Assembly (NCBI RefSeq): GCF_963378075.1
Contig: NZ_OY726394.1
Coordinates: forward strand, 1,612,001 to 1,676,000
Source: Mycolicibacter sp. MU0083
Lineage (GTDB): Bacteria > Actinomycetota > Actinomycetes > Mycobacteriales > Mycobacteriaceae
Direction of reading: 5' to 3'
DNA: 64,000 nucleotides
Shown here in pieces: positions 48,201-58,045 of the stretch; positions within the stretch are counted from its first letter, which is position 1, and each line of letters begins with the position of its first letter. The translations under genes were made by a program, and so were the position numbers. The notes under the pieces were generated by a model. That model made no database searches, was not told where the DNA came from, and saw only the letters and a program-made list of their open reading frames with translations.

Positions 48201-48234
48201 CGGGCAGCCCGCGCAAGGTTGCGCAGACTGCCCG
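48201..48234 (-). terminator. Rho-independent terminator of the ctaE-qcrCAB operon
   Basis: The strong hairpin pairs CGGGCAG (48201-48207) with CTGCCCG (48228-48234), then after a 3x3 internal loop GCGCAA with TTGCGC (48211-48216, 48219-48224). On the minus strand it is followed by TTCTGGTTTTCACGG, a T-rich tail. It sits 30 nt after the qcrB stop, the expected place for the operon terminator. Confidence 0.72.
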
Positions 48235-48263
48235 TCGGTTCGGACCGGTGGGTCCGATAGGCC

Positions 48264-49889
48264 TTAGTGCTGGCCGTTGGTGTCGCTGCCCTGATGCTCG
48301 GCCAGCGCGGTCATCGCGCGCTTCTCGCCGGCATGCTCGGCCTCGTTGAGTGCAGCCGTCTCGTCCGCCGGATCCGGGGTGAGGAAGCTGCCCCGACCCG
48401 GGGCACCGCCCGAACCGAGCTTGTTCATCCGCTTCGGCAGCGCCGCACCGGCGTACTCCAGCGGAATCGGGTGGCCGTGCTCGTCGACCGGGCCCAGCGG
48501 CTGGTGCAGTTCGATGTAGGCACCGTGCGGCAGCCGCTTGATGATGCCGGTCTCGATGCCGTGCTCCAGCACGTCACGGTCGCTGCGCTGCAGGCCGAGG
48601 CACCAGCGGTAGGTCGCGAAGAAGACCAGCGGCGGCAGCACCACCATTCCGATGCGGCCGATCCAGGTCGTCGCGTTCAGCGAGATGTGGAACTTCCACG
48701 CGATGATGTCGTTCATCGCGGCCAGGGTCAGCACCATGTAGAAGGTGATCGCCATGGCGCCGATCCCGGTCCGCACCGGTACATCCCGCGGACGCTGCAG
48801 CAGGTTGTGGTGTGCGCGGTCCCCGGTGAACTTCTTCTCCAGGAACGGGTAGATGATCAGCAGGGTGAAGACGGCGCCCATGATCAGCGCGACGCCGACC
48901 GAGCCGGGCACGGTGTGGCCGAAGGGATAGAACTCCCAGGCCGGCCAGAGTCGCGCCATGCCTTCGGTCCACATCATGTAGAAGTCCGGCTGGCTACCCG
49001 CCGAGACCTGCGACGGCCGGTAGGGGCCCAGGTTCCAGATCGCGTTGATCTGCAGCAGACCACCCATCAGGCCGAGGATGCCGGTGATCATCGCGAAGAA
49101 CGCACCGGACTTGATCGCGAAGACCGGCAGAACCCGGACGCCGACCACATTGGACTCGGTACGTCCCGGTCCGGGGAACTGGGTGTGCTTCTGGAACCAC
49201 ACCAGCGCCATGTGCACGCCGATCAGGGCCAAGATGATGCCCGGGACCAGCAGGATGTGCAGCGCGTAGAGCCGGGGGATCAGGATGGTGCCCGGGAAGT
49301 CGCCACCGAACAGCGCCCAGTGCAGCCAGGTTCCGATCACCGGCATGCCCAGCGTGATCGACGACAGCGCGGCACGGATACCGATGCCCGACAGCAGGTC
49401 GTCGGGGAGCGAGTAGCCGAAGTAGCCCTCGAACATCGCCAGGATCAGCAGCAGCGAGCCGATCACCCAGTTCGCCTCACGCGGCCGGCGGAACGCGCCG
49501 GTGAAGAAGATGCGGGCCAGGTGAACCATGATCGACGCCGCGAACATCAGCGCCGCCCAGTGGTGCAGCTGCCGGACGAACAGGCCGCCGCGCACCTCGA
49601 AGGAGATGTCGAGGGCGGACTCGTATGCCCGCGACATCTGCACCCCGTTGAGCGGCTGATAGACACCGCGGTAGACGACCTCGGCCATCGACGGGTCGAA
49701 GAACAGCGTCAGGTAGACACCGGACAGCAACAGGATGATGAAGCTGTACAGCGCGATCTCACCGAGCAGGAACGACCAGTGCGTCGGGAAGACCTTGTTG
49801 AACTGACGCCGCAGCGCTCCCGCCGGGTGGTACCGGGTGTCGATGTCGTCTGCTTGCTTTGCGAGCAGGTCGCCGATTACAGGGCTCAT
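48264..49889 (-). CDS. qcrB: Menaquinol-cytochrome c reductase cytochrome b subunit QcrB
   Basis: A 541-residue membrane subunit that oxidises menaquinol in the bcc complex and is the target of imidazopyridine inhibitors in M. tuberculosis. Haem-ligand helices are visible: [24 protein letters not shown] and [28 protein letters not shown], each with two His. The Qo-site PDDLLSG and the PEW-like [19 protein letters not shown] segments follow, plus a hydrophilic actinobacterial C-terminal extension of about 120 residues. The ATG at 49889 overlaps the qcrA stop (ATGA). It is the last gene of ctaE-qcrC-qcrA-qcrB, followed by a terminator. Confidence 0.97.
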   Translation of the reverse strand: MSPVIGDLLAKQADDIDTRYHPAGALRRQFNKVFPTHWSFLLGEIALYSFIILLLSGVYLTLFFDPSMAEVVYRGVYQPLNGVQMSRAYESALDISFEVRGGLFVRQLHHWAALMFAASIMVHLARIFFTGAFRRPREANWVIGSLLLILAMFEGYFGYSLPDDLLSGIGIRAALSSITLGMPVIGTWLHWALFGGDFPGTILIPRLYALHILLVPGIILALIGVHMALVWFQKHTQFPGPGRTESNVVGVRVLPVFAIKSGAFFAMITGILGLMGGLLQINAIWNLGPYRPSQVSAGSQPDFYMMWTEGMARLWPAWEFYPFGHTVPGSVGVALIMGAVFTLLIIYPFLEKKFTGDRAHHNLLQRPRDVPVRTGIGAMAITFYMVLTLAAMNDIIAWKFHISLNATTWIGRIGMVVLPPLVFFATYRWCLGLQRSDRDVLEHGIETGIIKRLPHGAYIELHQPLGPVDEHGHPIPLEYAGAALPKRMNKLGSGGAPGRGSFLTPDPADETAALNEAEHAGEKRAMTALAEHQGSDTNGQH

Positions 49890-51055
49890 GAGGTGCGCTC
49901 CCAGAAGGCAGGTCCGACAGGTTCGGCGAAGTCGCCGTTGGCCACGAGATATCCGTTGGAGTCGACGGTGATCGGCAGCTGTGCCAGTGCGCGAGCCGCC
50001 GGGCCGAAGACCGGCTTGCCGTAGGTCAGCGCGTCGAACTGCGACTGGTGGCACGGGCACAGGATGCGGTAGGTCTGCTGCTCGAACAGCGACGACGGGC
50101 AACCCAGGTGCGAGCAGATCTTCGTGTAGGCGAAGAAGTCGCCGTAGTTGAAGCTCTCCTGGCCCTTGCGCTTGGTCACCTTCGCCATGTCGTTGGGCCG
50201 GATGCGGATCAGCATGACGGGGTTACGGACGCCCATCATGATCTCGTTGAGCTTCTCGTGCGATTCCTCGGTGGTGCCGTCACCGTCGGACTCCCGCCAC
50301 GGGAAGACCGTCTCCATGCCGCCGGCGTCCAAGTCCTCCGGCCGCATCTTGACGAACGGCGAGTTGATGCTGTGGCCGGTGGCGCGGGCCAGGTAGATGG
50401 TCTCGCCCTTGTAGCGCGGGGTCCATCCGGAGGTCCACAGTGCGGCCTTCTTGCCGTCGGCGGTTTCGACGACCGGCTTCCACGGGTTGTTGATCAGGCC
50501 GCCGGCGCCGGCGACCACGGTGCCCAGACCGAAGGCGCCGAAACCGACACCGATCGAGGCGCCGAGCAGCTTCCGCCGCCCGATGGTCGAGCCCTGGAAG
50601 GCGTCGGTGAGCTGTGCGGCGACGGTTCGACGGTCCAGTTCCGAAGAACTGCCGTCGTGGCGCTCCTGAATGGTGATCTCTTCGGGGATGAACTTCTTGA
50701 CGAACATCACCGCGCCGATCGCGATGCACAGCACCGAGAGCCCGAAGGTCAGGCCGTACAGCGGGGTGGCCAGCGAGTAGGCCAGACCGTCCGCGGAGTC
50801 CACCGAGGCGTACTCCCAGGGCCAGAACAGGAAGATCAGCAGCAGCGCCACACCGAAGCCGCCACCGGCCAGGAACCACAGTGCGACACTGCGCTCGGCA
50901 CGCTTCTCGGCGCGAGTTCCCTCGACCGGCCAGCGCGGCTCCTTGTAGATGGTGTTGACGCCGTCGATGTCGCCGCCGAGCGTCAGCAACTCGTCGGTGG
51001 TCATCTCCGCCAGGGCGGAGTCACTCGGGATTTCGATCTTGTCGTTACTGCTCAT
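49886..51055 (-). CDS. qcrA: Rieske iron-sulfur subunit QcrA
   Basis: A 389-residue actinobacterial Rieske protein with three transmembrane helices rather than one (about 60-85, 100-125 and 170-195) and a C-terminal 2Fe-2S domain. Cluster ligands are CSHLGC (Cys and His) and CPCHQSQF (Cys and His), with the disulfide-forming Cys residues in the same loops. An acidic N-terminus ([20 protein letters not shown]) is cytoplasmic. It transfers electrons from QcrB to the dihaem cytochrome QcrC. The ATG at 51055 overlaps the qcrC stop (ATGA), and upstream residues in the frame are shadows. Confidence 0.96.
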   Translation of the reverse strand: MSSNDKIEIPSDSALAEMTTDELLTLGGDIDGVNTIYKEPRWPVEGTRAEKRAERSVALWFLAGGGFGVALLLIFLFWPWEYASVDSADGLAYSLATPLYGLTFGLSVLCIAIGAVMFVKKFIPEEITIQERHDGSSSELDRRTVAAQLTDAFQGSTIGRRKLLGASIGVGFGAFGLGTVVAGAGGLINNPWKPVVETADGKKAALWTSGWTPRYKGETIYLARATGHSINSPFVKMRPEDLDAGGMETVFPWRESDGDGTTEESHEKLNEIMMGVRNPVMLIRIRPNDMAKVTKRKGQESFNYGDFFAYTKICSHLGCPSSLFEQQTYRILCPCHQSQFDALTYGKPVFGPAARALAQLPITVDSNGYLVANGDFAEPVGPAFWERTS

Positions 51056-51903
51056 GCGCGTGCCCCGATCCACAATGCTGCGGCGATGGCGGCGACCATG
51101 CCGATGATCCACATCACCATGCCCTCGGGGGCGGGGCCGAAGCCGCCGAGCCCGTAGCCGCCCGGGTTGCGTTCCTCGGTCACGGTCTTGACGTAGGCGA
51201 TGATGTCCTTCTTCTCCTCCAGGGAGATCTGCCGGTCGGAGAAGCGCGGCATGTTCTGCGGACCGGACACCATTGCGGTGTAGATCTGCTGCTCGCTGGC
51301 CGGCGCCAGATCCGGCGCGTACTTGCCGGACGACAGGGCGCCGCCCTGACCGGTGAAGTTGTGGCAGGACGCGCAGTTGAGCCGGAACAGGTCACCGCCG
51401 CGGCCGAGGTCCTCGCCGCGCAGCGAGGCCTGGGCGATCTTGCCGTCGGCGTCGCGCTGCACCTGCGGGCCGCCACCGTTGGCCTGCACGTAGGCGCCCA
51501 GGTCGTCGATCTGCTGGGCGTCGAAGATCGGGTAGTTGCGGGGGGCCTGAGCCTCACCGCGCACCGCCGGCATCCGGCCACTGGAGACCTGGAAGTAGAC
51601 GGCGGCCTCGCCGACGCCGATCAGGCTCGGGCCGCGGCCGGGCTCACCCTGGAGGTTGGCGCCGTGGCAGCTGATACACGAGGTGTCGAAGAGCTGCTTG
51701 CCGTTGCGCAGGGTGGCCGAGGCCGATTCGTCGGCGACGGCGACCTGCGGGGTCGGGGTGAGCACTGCAGCCAATCCGCCGGCCATGGCCAGGGCGACCA
51801 GCAACAGCAGTCCACCGGAGAGCCGACGGCGCAGGCGCCGCCGGGCGACGGTTTTGTTCGGTGTCTTCAACCGGACACTCCTGTTCATCGGGTGGTTGCT
51901 CAT
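51052..51903 (-). CDS. qcrC: Dihaem cytochrome c subunit QcrC
   Basis: A 283-residue membrane-anchored cytochrome cc. After a basic N-terminus and a signal-anchor helix (~29-50), two c-type haem sites appear: CISCH (Cys76, Cys79, His80) and CASCH (Cys177, Cys180, His181). A C-terminal transmembrane helix ([20 protein letters not shown]) anchors it. In mycobacteria it passes electrons directly to CtaC, replacing soluble cytochrome c. The ATG at 51903 overlaps the ctaE stop (ATGA); ATG 51888, five codons later, is a possible alternative. Confidence 0.95.
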   Translation of the reverse strand: MSNHPMNRSVRLKTPNKTVARRRLRRRLSGGLLLLVALAMAGGLAAVLTPTPQVAVADESASATLRNGKQLFDTSCISCHGANLQGEPGRGPSLIGVGEAAVYFQVSSGRMPAVRGEAQAPRNYPIFDAQQIDDLGAYVQANGGGPQVQRDADGKIAQASLRGEDLGRGGDLFRLNCASCHNFTGQGGALSSGKYAPDLAPASEQQIYTAMVSGPQNMPRFSDRQISLEEKKDIIAYVKTVTEERNPGGYGLGGFGPAPEGMVMWIIGMVAAIAAALWIGARA

Positions 51904-52511
51904 CGGACGAAGTAGATCGTTGCGAACAGCGCGATCCAGACGATGTCGACGAAGTGCCAGTAGTAGGACACGACGATCGACGCGGTGGCCTGAGCCGGGG
52001 TGAACTTGCTCATCGTGGTGCGCAGCATCAGCAGGACGAAGGCGATCAGGCCGCCGATGACGTGCAGGCCGTGGAAACCGGTCGTCAGGTAGAAGACCGT
52101 GCCGTAGGCACTCGACGGGATGGTGGTGCCGTGCGCGATCAGGTGCGAGTACTCGTAGGCCTGACCGCAGACGAAGAACACCCCCATCAGGAAGGTCACC
52201 ATGTACCACCGGCGCAGCCCGAAGACGTCGCCGCGTTCGGCGGCGAAGACACCCATCTGGCAGGTGAACGACGATGCGATCAGCACCAGCGTCACCGGGA
52301 CCGCCAAGGGAAGATTCAGCTCGGTCGGTGGCGGCGGCCACGCACCTCCGGATTGGGCGCGAGCCGTGAAGTACATCGCGAACAAACCGGCAAAGAACAT
52401 CAACTCACTGGATAGCCACACGATGGTGCCGACGCTGACCATGTTAGGACGGTTCAGCGAATGCACACGAGAAGTAATGGCAGTACCCGAGGACCCCACA
52501 GCGCTCGTCAC
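51900..52511 (-). CDS. ctaE: Cytochrome c oxidase subunit III CtaE
   Basis: A 203-residue oxidase subunit III with five transmembrane helices, the same length as in M. tuberculosis. Motifs include [65 protein letters not shown] and [15 protein letters not shown]. The GTG at 52511 begins the family N-terminus. It is the first gene of the ctaE-qcrCAB operon, divergent from trpD with ~160 bp between, which must hold its promoter. Confidence 0.96.
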   Translation of the reverse strand: MTSAVGSSGTAITSRVHSLNRPNMVSVGTIVWLSSELMFFAGLFAMYFTARAQSGGAWPPPPTELNLPLAVPVTLVLIASSFTCQMGVFAAERGDVFGLRRWYMVTFLMGVFFVCGQAYEYSHLIAHGTTIPSSAYGTVFYLTTGFHGLHVIGGLIAFVLLMLRTTMSKFTPAQATASIVVSYYWHFVDIVWIALFATIYFVR

Positions 52512-52670
52512 CCCGCAAGTATGACGCTATGTAGTTGTAGAACTCCACCCGGGGCTGTGAATTTGTGAGAAGTAGTGGTGTCTTGGCCGTTACCAGGCTG
52601 TTTTCCGACCGTCTCCGGCGTGTTGCCGGGCCACTTTGGAGACGCCAGGTACGCATGCGACGATCGGCGC

Positions 52671-53753
52671 GTGGTCCAGCCAGGTAATGAGGCGCAGCCG
52701 AAAGCCCAGACAGCACAGTGGCGACAGGTGCTGGGCGGTTTGACGTCCGGCGCCGATCTGGCCCGGGGGCAGGCGGCCTGGGCGATGGAGCAGATCATGA
52801 CCGGCGCGGCGACCTCCGCGCAGATCGCGGCCTTCGGGGTGGCGATGCAGATGAAGGGCCCGACCGCTGCTGAGGTGGCGGAGCTGGCCGAGGTCATGCT
52901 CGCCCACGGGCGCAAGGTACCCACCGAGGAGATCGGTACCGACACCGTCGACGTGGTCGGTACCGGTGGGGACGGTGCCAACACCGTCAACCTGTCGACG
53001 ATGGCGGCCATCGTGGTGGCGGCGGCCGGCGTGCCGGTGGTCAAGCACGGCAACCGGTCGGCGGGCTCGTTGTCCGGCGGCGCCGACACCCTGGAGGAAC
53101 TCGGGGTGCGGATCGACTTGGGCCCCGACGAGGTGGCTCGCAGCGTCGCCGAGGTCGGCATCGGTTTCTGTTTCGCGCCACAGTTCCAGCCGTCGTATCG
53201 CAACGCCTCGGCGGCACGCCGGGAGATCGGCGTCCCGACGGTGTTCAACCTGCTGGGGCCGCTGACGAATCCGGCGCGGCCGCGGGCCGGGTTGATCGGA
53301 TGTGCGTTCGGCGGTCTGGCCGAGGTGATGGCCGGTGTTTTCGCAGCCCGCCGGTCCAGCGTGCTGGTGGTGCACGGCGACGACGGCCTCGACGAGTTGA
53401 CGACCACCACGACCAGCACCATCTGGCGGGTACAGGCCGGCACGGTCGACAGGCTGACCTTCGACCCCGCCGGGTTCGGGTTCGAACGGGCCGAGATCTC
53501 CCAACTGCTGGGCGGCGACGCGCAGGCCAACGCCGCGGAGGCCCGATCGGTGCTCGCCGGCACGAAGGGGCCGGTGCGTGACGCGGTGGTGCTCAACGCC
53601 GCCGGTGCCCTGGTCGCGCACGCGGGGCTATCCAGCAGCGCTGAATGGTTGCCGGCGTGGGAGGACGGGCTCGAGCGCGCTGTCGCGGCGATCGACAGCG
53701 GCGCGGCCGAACAACTGCTGGCCCGCTGGGTCCGTTTCGGCGCCCAGCTCTGA
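52671..53753 (+). CDS. trpD: Anthranilate phosphoribosyltransferase TrpD
   Basis: A 360-residue enzyme of tryptophan synthesis joining anthranilate with PRPP. The PRPP site [27 protein letters not shown], the [21 protein letters not shown] anthranilate loop, [37 protein letters not shown] and [12 protein letters not shown] are intact. The GTG at 52671 gives a length close to M. tuberculosis TrpD (370). Its last 126 bp overlap, tail to tail, the coding sequence of the exonuclease gene on the other strand. Confidence 0.95.
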   Translation: MVQPGNEAQPKAQTAQWRQVLGGLTSGADLARGQAAWAMEQIMTGAATSAQIAAFGVAMQMKGPTAAEVAELAEVMLAHGRKVPTEEIGTDTVDVVGTGGDGANTVNLSTMAAIVVAAAGVPVVKHGNRSAGSLSGGADTLEELGVRIDLGPDEVARSVAEVGIGFCFAPQFQPSYRNASAARREIGVPTVFNLLGPLTNPARPRAGLIGCAFGGLAEVMAGVFAARRSSVLVVHGDDGLDELTTTTTSTIWRVQAGTVDRLTFDPAGFGFERAEISQLLGGDAQANAAEARSVLAGTKGPVRDAVVLNAAGALVAHAGLSSSAEWLPAWEDGLERAVAAIDSGAAEQLLARWVRFGAQL

Positions 53754-55514
53754 GGCGAGCCGCGCCGAGCGGGCCACCGCCGCCCACGCCGCCCACGGCC
53801 CCGCCGAACCCAGCGGCGACGCCCAACCGGGTGCCTCGGCGGAGCCGTGTTCGGGGGTGACGCGCACGATACGAACCCCGGCGCCGGCCAGCCATCCGGC
53901 GATCAGCGCGGTCTCCTCGACCAGGGCGCCCGACAGTGGTGCGGGCTCGGGGATCACCGTCTGGGCGCCCAGGGTGAGCGCTTCGACGACCGGCATCGGC
54001 GGCACCCCGCGGGCTGCGCATCCGGCGGCCGCCAACCGGCCGTGACGGATCACCGCCAGCTGCCATCCACCGGCCCCGTCGGGTGCGGCGGCGACCAACT
54101 CGGGCAACGCCACCAATGCCCGGGCGCGCTGGCTGCGCCACAGCATCTCGATCGCGGCGGCGGTCCGGTCACGCAGCCGGGCGGCGCTCTCGTAGCGGCC
54201 GCGCTCGGCCAGGGCGGAGACCTGACCGACCGCTGCGGCCAGCGGGGCGTTGTCGGTGCCGTCGATCAGCGCGGCCGCCCGGCGGGCGGCGTCGGCGTAC
54301 TGCTCGGCGGTGACTCCGGGCGCGGCCGGACACGGGCTGACCTCGGCCGTCGGGCAGCGATGCACGGCGTCGCGTCGTAACCGCTTCGTGCAGGTCCGGA
54401 TACCGGTGTAGCGGGCCAGCAGACCGGCCGTCTCGGCGGCGTCGGCGCGGGACCGGAAGGGGCCGATCGCTCGGTCGTGGCGGGGATTGCGCACCACCGT
54501 CAGCCGGGGGAAGGCCTCGTCGGACAGGGTGATCCACCACCACCGCCGGGGAAACTTCGACCGGCGGTTGTACGGCGGGGCGTGCGCGGCCAACAGGCGC
54601 AGCTCGCGTACCCCCGCCTCCAGTCGGTGGGCGCACTCGACGTGGTCGATCCGGGTGGCCAGGGCGACCATCTCGGTGATCCGGCTGCGGCGATCGGATC
54701 CGTTGAAGTACTGCGCGACCCGTCGACGCAGGTCGGTGGCGGTGCCGATGTAGAGCACCTCCGCCGAGGGACCGCGGAACAGGTAGACCCCGGGACGGTG
54801 CGGCAGCCCGTCGGCGAGCGTGCGTTTGCTGCGCTGGGCAGCGGTGGCATGCGACAGGTAGGCGCGCAGGTCGACGAAGGTCTGCACCCGCTGGTTGCCG
54901 AGCCGGTCGATCAGCGCGTGCAGCACGTCCACGGTGGCGCGGGCGTCGTCGAGGGCCCGGTGGGTGGGGGTGGTGGTGACCGCGAACAGCCGGGACAGCT
55001 CCGCCAACCGCACACTGGGCGCCTCGTCGCGGCTGAGCACCCGGCGTGCCAGCCGGACCGTGCACAGCACCGGGGGCCGTGGCCAGTCCAGGCCGCAGCG
55101 TTGCGTCGCGGCCGTCAGGAATCCCACGTCGAACCCGGCGTTGTGTGCGACCAGCACCGACCCACGGTCGAAGCCGGCGAATTCGAGGAAGGACGGGAGC
55201 ACGGCGCCGACGGTGGGCGCCTCATGCACCATCGCGGTGGTGATACCGGTCAGTCGGGTGATCTGGGGCGGGATGCCGCGCTGCGGATTGACCAGGGTGG
55301 CGAACTCGCCTTCGACGACACCGCCGCGCACCTTGACCGCGCCGATCTCGGTGATGGCGTCGGGTCCGGCGTCGGCGGTGGCGGCGGCGCGCGCCCCGGT
55401 GGTCTCCAGATCCACCACGACGAACGTGGTCTCCCGCAACGAGGGCGGGGCGGCGTCGAGGTGGGCATCCGTCGGGGGGAAGCACAGCTGCTCCGCGTGC
55501 GCACCGGAGGTCAT
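53628..55514 (-). CDS. DEDDh exonuclease / UvrC-type GIY-YIG endonuclease fusion (Rv2191-like)
   Basis: A 628-residue two-part nuclease. The N-terminal DnaQ-like 3'-5' exonuclease (~25-210) has [23 protein letters not shown] and [17 protein letters not shown]. The GIY-YIG domain (~240-330) starts [34 protein letters not shown] UvrC-like C-terminal half (~330-600) has the [19 protein letters not shown] segment. Cho-like fusions of this kind act in DNA repair. ATG 55514 is preferred; the longer frame is Ser/Thr-rich and not conserved. The last ~42 codons are read antisense to trpD, suggesting loss of an earlier stop. Confidence 0.88.
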   Translation of the reverse strand: MTSGAHAEQLCFPPTDAHLDAAPPSLRETTFVVVDLETTGARAAATADAGPDAITEIGAVKVRGGVVEGEFATLVNPQRGIPPQITRLTGITTAMVHEAPTVGAVLPSFLEFAGFDRGSVLVAHNAGFDVGFLTAATQRCGLDWPRPPVLCTVRLARRVLSRDEAPSVRLAELSRLFAVTTTPTHRALDDARATVDVLHALIDRLGNQRVQTFVDLRAYLSHATAAQRSKRTLADGLPHRPGVYLFRGPSAEVLYIGTATDLRRRVAQYFNGSDRRSRITEMVALATRIDHVECAHRLEAGVRELRLLAAHAPPYNRRSKFPRRWWWITLSDEAFPRLTVVRNPRHDRAIGPFRSRADAAETAGLLARYTGIRTCTKRLRRDAVHRCPTAEVSPCPAAPGVTAEQYADAARRAAALIDGTDNAPLAAAVGQVSALAERGRYESAARLRDRTAAAIEMLWRSQRARALVALPELVAAAPDGAGGWQLAVIRHGRLAAAGCAARGVPPMPVVEALTLGAQTVIPEPAPLSGALVEETALIAGWLAGAGVRIVRVTPEHGSAEAPGWASPLGSAGPWAAWAAVARSARLASELGAETDPAGQQLFGRAAVDRRDSALEPVLPRRQPFSAAG

Positions 55515-55607
55515 AGCCGAACCGTAGGCGGGTGCACCGACAGCCGTCCCCGGAATGTTGTCGGTACCCGGGGTTAGCGTGCCGGCAACCGATCGAGAGG
55601 AATCGTC

Positions 55608-55874
55608 ATGGGACATATCTCGGGCCCGTCCGAAGACAGCGATGCGTGCCCGGTCGATCCGGGACCGGTCGTCATCGACTGCGACGACTGCGCGGTGCGC
55701 GGCCCCGCCTGCCGCGACTGCGTGGTCAGCGTGTTGCTGGGTGTGCCGAACGAACTGCTCGAAGATGAGCGGGCGGCGCTGGACGTACTCGCCGAGGCCG
55801 GTATGGCACCGCGATTGCGGCTGGTGCCGATCCGCGGGGAACGCGGTCCGGTACGCCGTTCGGGCGTGGCCTGA
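55608..55874 (+). CDS. Small conserved CxxC protein
   Basis: An 88-residue protein of unknown function with a Cys cluster in its first half: DACPVDPG, then [14 protein letters not shown] (two CxxC pairs, four Cys within 14 residues), followed by a helix [27 protein letters not shown] and a basic tail. The pattern suggests a zinc or Fe-S site; this is inference. The ATG at 55608 has GAGAGG 7 nt upstream. It is 94 bp divergent from the exonuclease gene and upstream of the NlpC/P60 gene. Confidence 0.78.
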   Translation: MGHISGPSEDSDACPVDPGPVVIDCDDCAVRGPACRDCVVSVLLGVPNELLEDERAALDVLAEAGMAPRLRLVPIRGERGPVRRSGVA

Positions 55875-56034
55875 CGGCCCTCGCCGGCCTTAGAGATTTC
55901 ACGGGACCGGCTGTTAGTGTGGGCAGCCCGCGTATGGACAACGTCGTAGCCGTTCCGTAACCTGTTCGAGACCTTACGTACTTTCGGCGGCGGCACGTCC
56001 ATGTATCGCCCTGGGCAGTGTTAAGGATGCAATC

Positions 56035-57180
56035 TTGGACCTCGAACGTATGCAGTGGAATCTGCGTGCCTTTCGGCGTCCTGCTCTCGGTGCCGTCGTC
56101 GGTCTGGTCGCCGGCATCACGGCGATGAGCAGCGTGTTGGTCGGCAATGTTTCCGCCGACCCCGCCGACGATGCGCTGGCGAAGCTCAGCGAGTTGTCGC
56201 GGCAGGCCGAGCAGACCACTGAAGCCATGCACACCGCGCAGCTCAACCTCGACGAGAAACTCGCCGAACAGCAGGCCGCCGAGAACGCGCACGCCGCCGA
56301 CCAAGCGACCCTCGATGCCGCCCGAGCCCAGTTGTCGGGCTACCGCACGGCCGTCAACCGGTACGCCGCCACCACCTACATGGGTGGCCGGGTGGGCGGC
56401 ATGGACGCCATCCTGACCGTCGAGTCCCCGCAACAACTGATCGACAAACTCGGTGTGCAACGAGTCGTTGCCGGAGATCTGGCCGTGCAGATGGACCGCT
56501 ACCGGGCCGCGACCGAACAGGCCGACCGCGCCGAGCAGGACTCCGCCCGGTCCGCCGAGGAAGCCCGCACGGCAGCCGAGCAGGCCGCCGCGGTGCGCGC
56601 CGAACTCCAGGCGCGCCAGAGCCGCCTGCAACTGCAGATCTCCGTGGTCAAATCGCAGTACTACTCGCTCACGCCGGCGCAGCGTACGGCGCTGGCCGGC
56701 CCGGGAGCGGCACCCGAAGGTGTCCCCGGACAACCGGCGCCCGATGGACCGCCCCCGGCCCCCGGCTTGCCGATGCCCGGCCCGGATGCACCCCCGCCGT
56801 CGATCGACATGGCGATGGCGGCGCCCGGCGGCGGCGCCGCAGCCACCGCCGTGCAGGCGGCGTTGACCCAGGTCGGCACTCCCTACGTCTGGGGTGGGGC
56901 CGCGCCGGGCGGCTTCGACTGCTCCGGACTGGTGATGTGGGCCTTCCACCAGGCCGGCATCAACCTGCCGCACTCCAGCCAGGCGCAGGCCAACGGCGGT
57001 CAGCCGGTGGCGTTGTCGGACCTGCAGCCCGGTGACGTCCTGACCTTCTATTCGGATGCGTCGCACTCCGGTATCTACGTCGGCGACGGCATGATGATCC
57101 ACTCGTCCACCTACGGCCAGCCGGTCCGGGTGGTGCCGATGAACTCGTCCGGCCCGATCCACAACGCCCGTCGTTACTGA
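56035..57180 (+). CDS. NlpC/P60 peptidoglycan endopeptidase (Rv2190c-like)
   Basis: A 381-residue exported D,L-endopeptidase orthologous to Rv2190c. A signal peptide (~1-42, ending VSADP) is followed by a long coiled coil (~45-215: LSELSRQAEQTTEAMHTAQLNLDEKL onwards), a Pro/Gly linker (~225-265), then the NlpC/P60 domain. The catalytic Cys is in GGFDCSGLVMWAF, the His in DASHSGIYVGDG and the third polar residue in MIHSSTYG. It cuts stem peptides during cell-wall remodelling. TTG 56035 gives MDLERMQW; ATG 56050 is an equally good start. The ~160-bp leader shows no recognised riboswitch. Confidence 0.94.
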   Translation: MDLERMQWNLRAFRRPALGAVVGLVAGITAMSSVLVGNVSADPADDALAKLSELSRQAEQTTEAMHTAQLNLDEKLAEQQAAENAHAADQATLDAARAQLSGYRTAVNRYAATTYMGGRVGGMDAILTVESPQQLIDKLGVQRVVAGDLAVQMDRYRAATEQADRAEQDSARSAEEARTAAEQAAAVRAELQARQSRLQLQISVVKSQYYSLTPAQRTALAGPGAAPEGVPGQPAPDGPPPAPGLPMPGPDAPPPSIDMAMAAPGGGAAATAVQAALTQVGTPYVWGGAAPGGFDCSGLVMWAFHQAGINLPHSSQAQANGGQPVALSDLQPGDVLTFYSDASHSGIYVGDGMMIHSSTYGQPVRVVPMNSSGPIHNARRY

Positions 57181-57208
57181 TCGTCGCGGGCTCCGTCGGC
57201 TGCTGGCC

Positions 57209-58045
57209 GTGGTGCTGGCGGTCGAACTGATCAGCGGTGTGTCGCGGGTGTCGCCGTCGACGCAGCCCGACAGTGCCCCGGCCCCCGCCGTCTCGGCGGC
57301 ACCGGCGGGCCTGGTCGTCGGGGACCACCGCACCGTCGAGTTGATCAACCTCGGGGGACCGGAGACCGGGGCGCTGCTGGACCGGATCGCCGCGGCCATC
57401 GGTCCCGCCGTCGAGGCGGTGGAGGCGTTCTGGGGTACCGACTGGTCGCACCGGCTCACCGTCACCGCGACCGGAACCGACCAGCAGTTCGCGATCCTGG
57501 CCAGCCGCGATACCGCGGGTGATCCCGCGCAGTGGTCGGACATCGCGGCCGTCGCGGTCGCCGACGGCGTGGATCGTCAACGCCGGGTGGTGAGTGGACA
57601 ACAGGTGGTGTTCGCGCCCGGTGCGGTCGGCATGACCGCCGCCGCACTACGGATCGTGTTGACCCACGAGCTCTTTCACTACGCCGCCCGACTTGATACG
57701 GCAGTCGATGCGCCCCGTTGGTTGACCGAAGGTGTGGCAGATTTCGTGGCCCGGCCGGTGACACCCGGTGACTCGCCGCCGCTGCCGATGTGGCTGCCGT
57801 CGGACGCCGACCTGACGGCGACCGGGCCGCGACGTGCCCAAGCCTACGAACGCTCCTGGTGGTTCGCCCGCTATGTCGGTCAGCGGTACGGCGCCGACGG
57901 CCTGCGGCGGCTGTATCTGGCGGCCTGCGGACCCGACCGGCCCGACCTGGCGGCCACCGTGCATCGGGTGTTGGGCAGCCCCCTTCCCGATGTGCTCGCC
58001 GACTGGCAGCACTGGGCGCAGGATTTCAGGAATCCACCCGGATGA
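57209..58045 (+). CDS. Putative exported zinc metallopeptidase (peptidase MA-like, Rv2189c position)
   Basis: A 278-residue protein with a gluzincin-like site: THELFHYAARL gives HExxH, and the downstream WLTEGVADFVARP supplies the third ligand Glu, the pattern of the peptidase MA family. The N-terminus is hydrophobic and then Pro/Ala-rich, as for an exported protein. No start with a ribosome site exists; GTG 57209 is the first usable codon, 29 bp after the NlpC/P60 stop, so it is probably co-translated with it. A few more Arg-rich codons upstream (RRGLRRLLA) would make a better signal peptide but lack a start. Its 3' end overlaps the FAAL gene by 20 bp. Confidence 0.75.
   Translation: MVLAVELISGVSRVSPSTQPDSAPAPAVSAAPAGLVVGDHRTVELINLGGPETGALLDRIAAAIGPAVEAVEAFWGTDWSHRLTVTATGTDQQFAILASRDTAGDPAQWSDIAAVAVADGVDRQRRVVSGQQVVFAPGAVGMTAAALRIVLTHELFHYAARLDTAVDAPRWLTEGVADFVARPVTPGDSPPLPMWLPSDADLTATGPRRAQAYERSWWFARYVGQRYGADGLRRLYLAACGPDRPDLAATVHRVLGSPLPDVLADWQHWAQDFRNPPG

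Noticed and set aside
47977..48216. 79-codon minus-strand frame downstream of qcrB
   Set aside because: It reads through the terminator hairpin, has no ribosome site and no recognisable motif.
55875..56034. Possible riboswitch or MtrA site in the leader of the NlpC/P60 gene
   Set aside because: I could not find the conserved cores of the c-di-AMP riboswitch or a convincing paired motif; nothing beyond an ordinary leader is supported.
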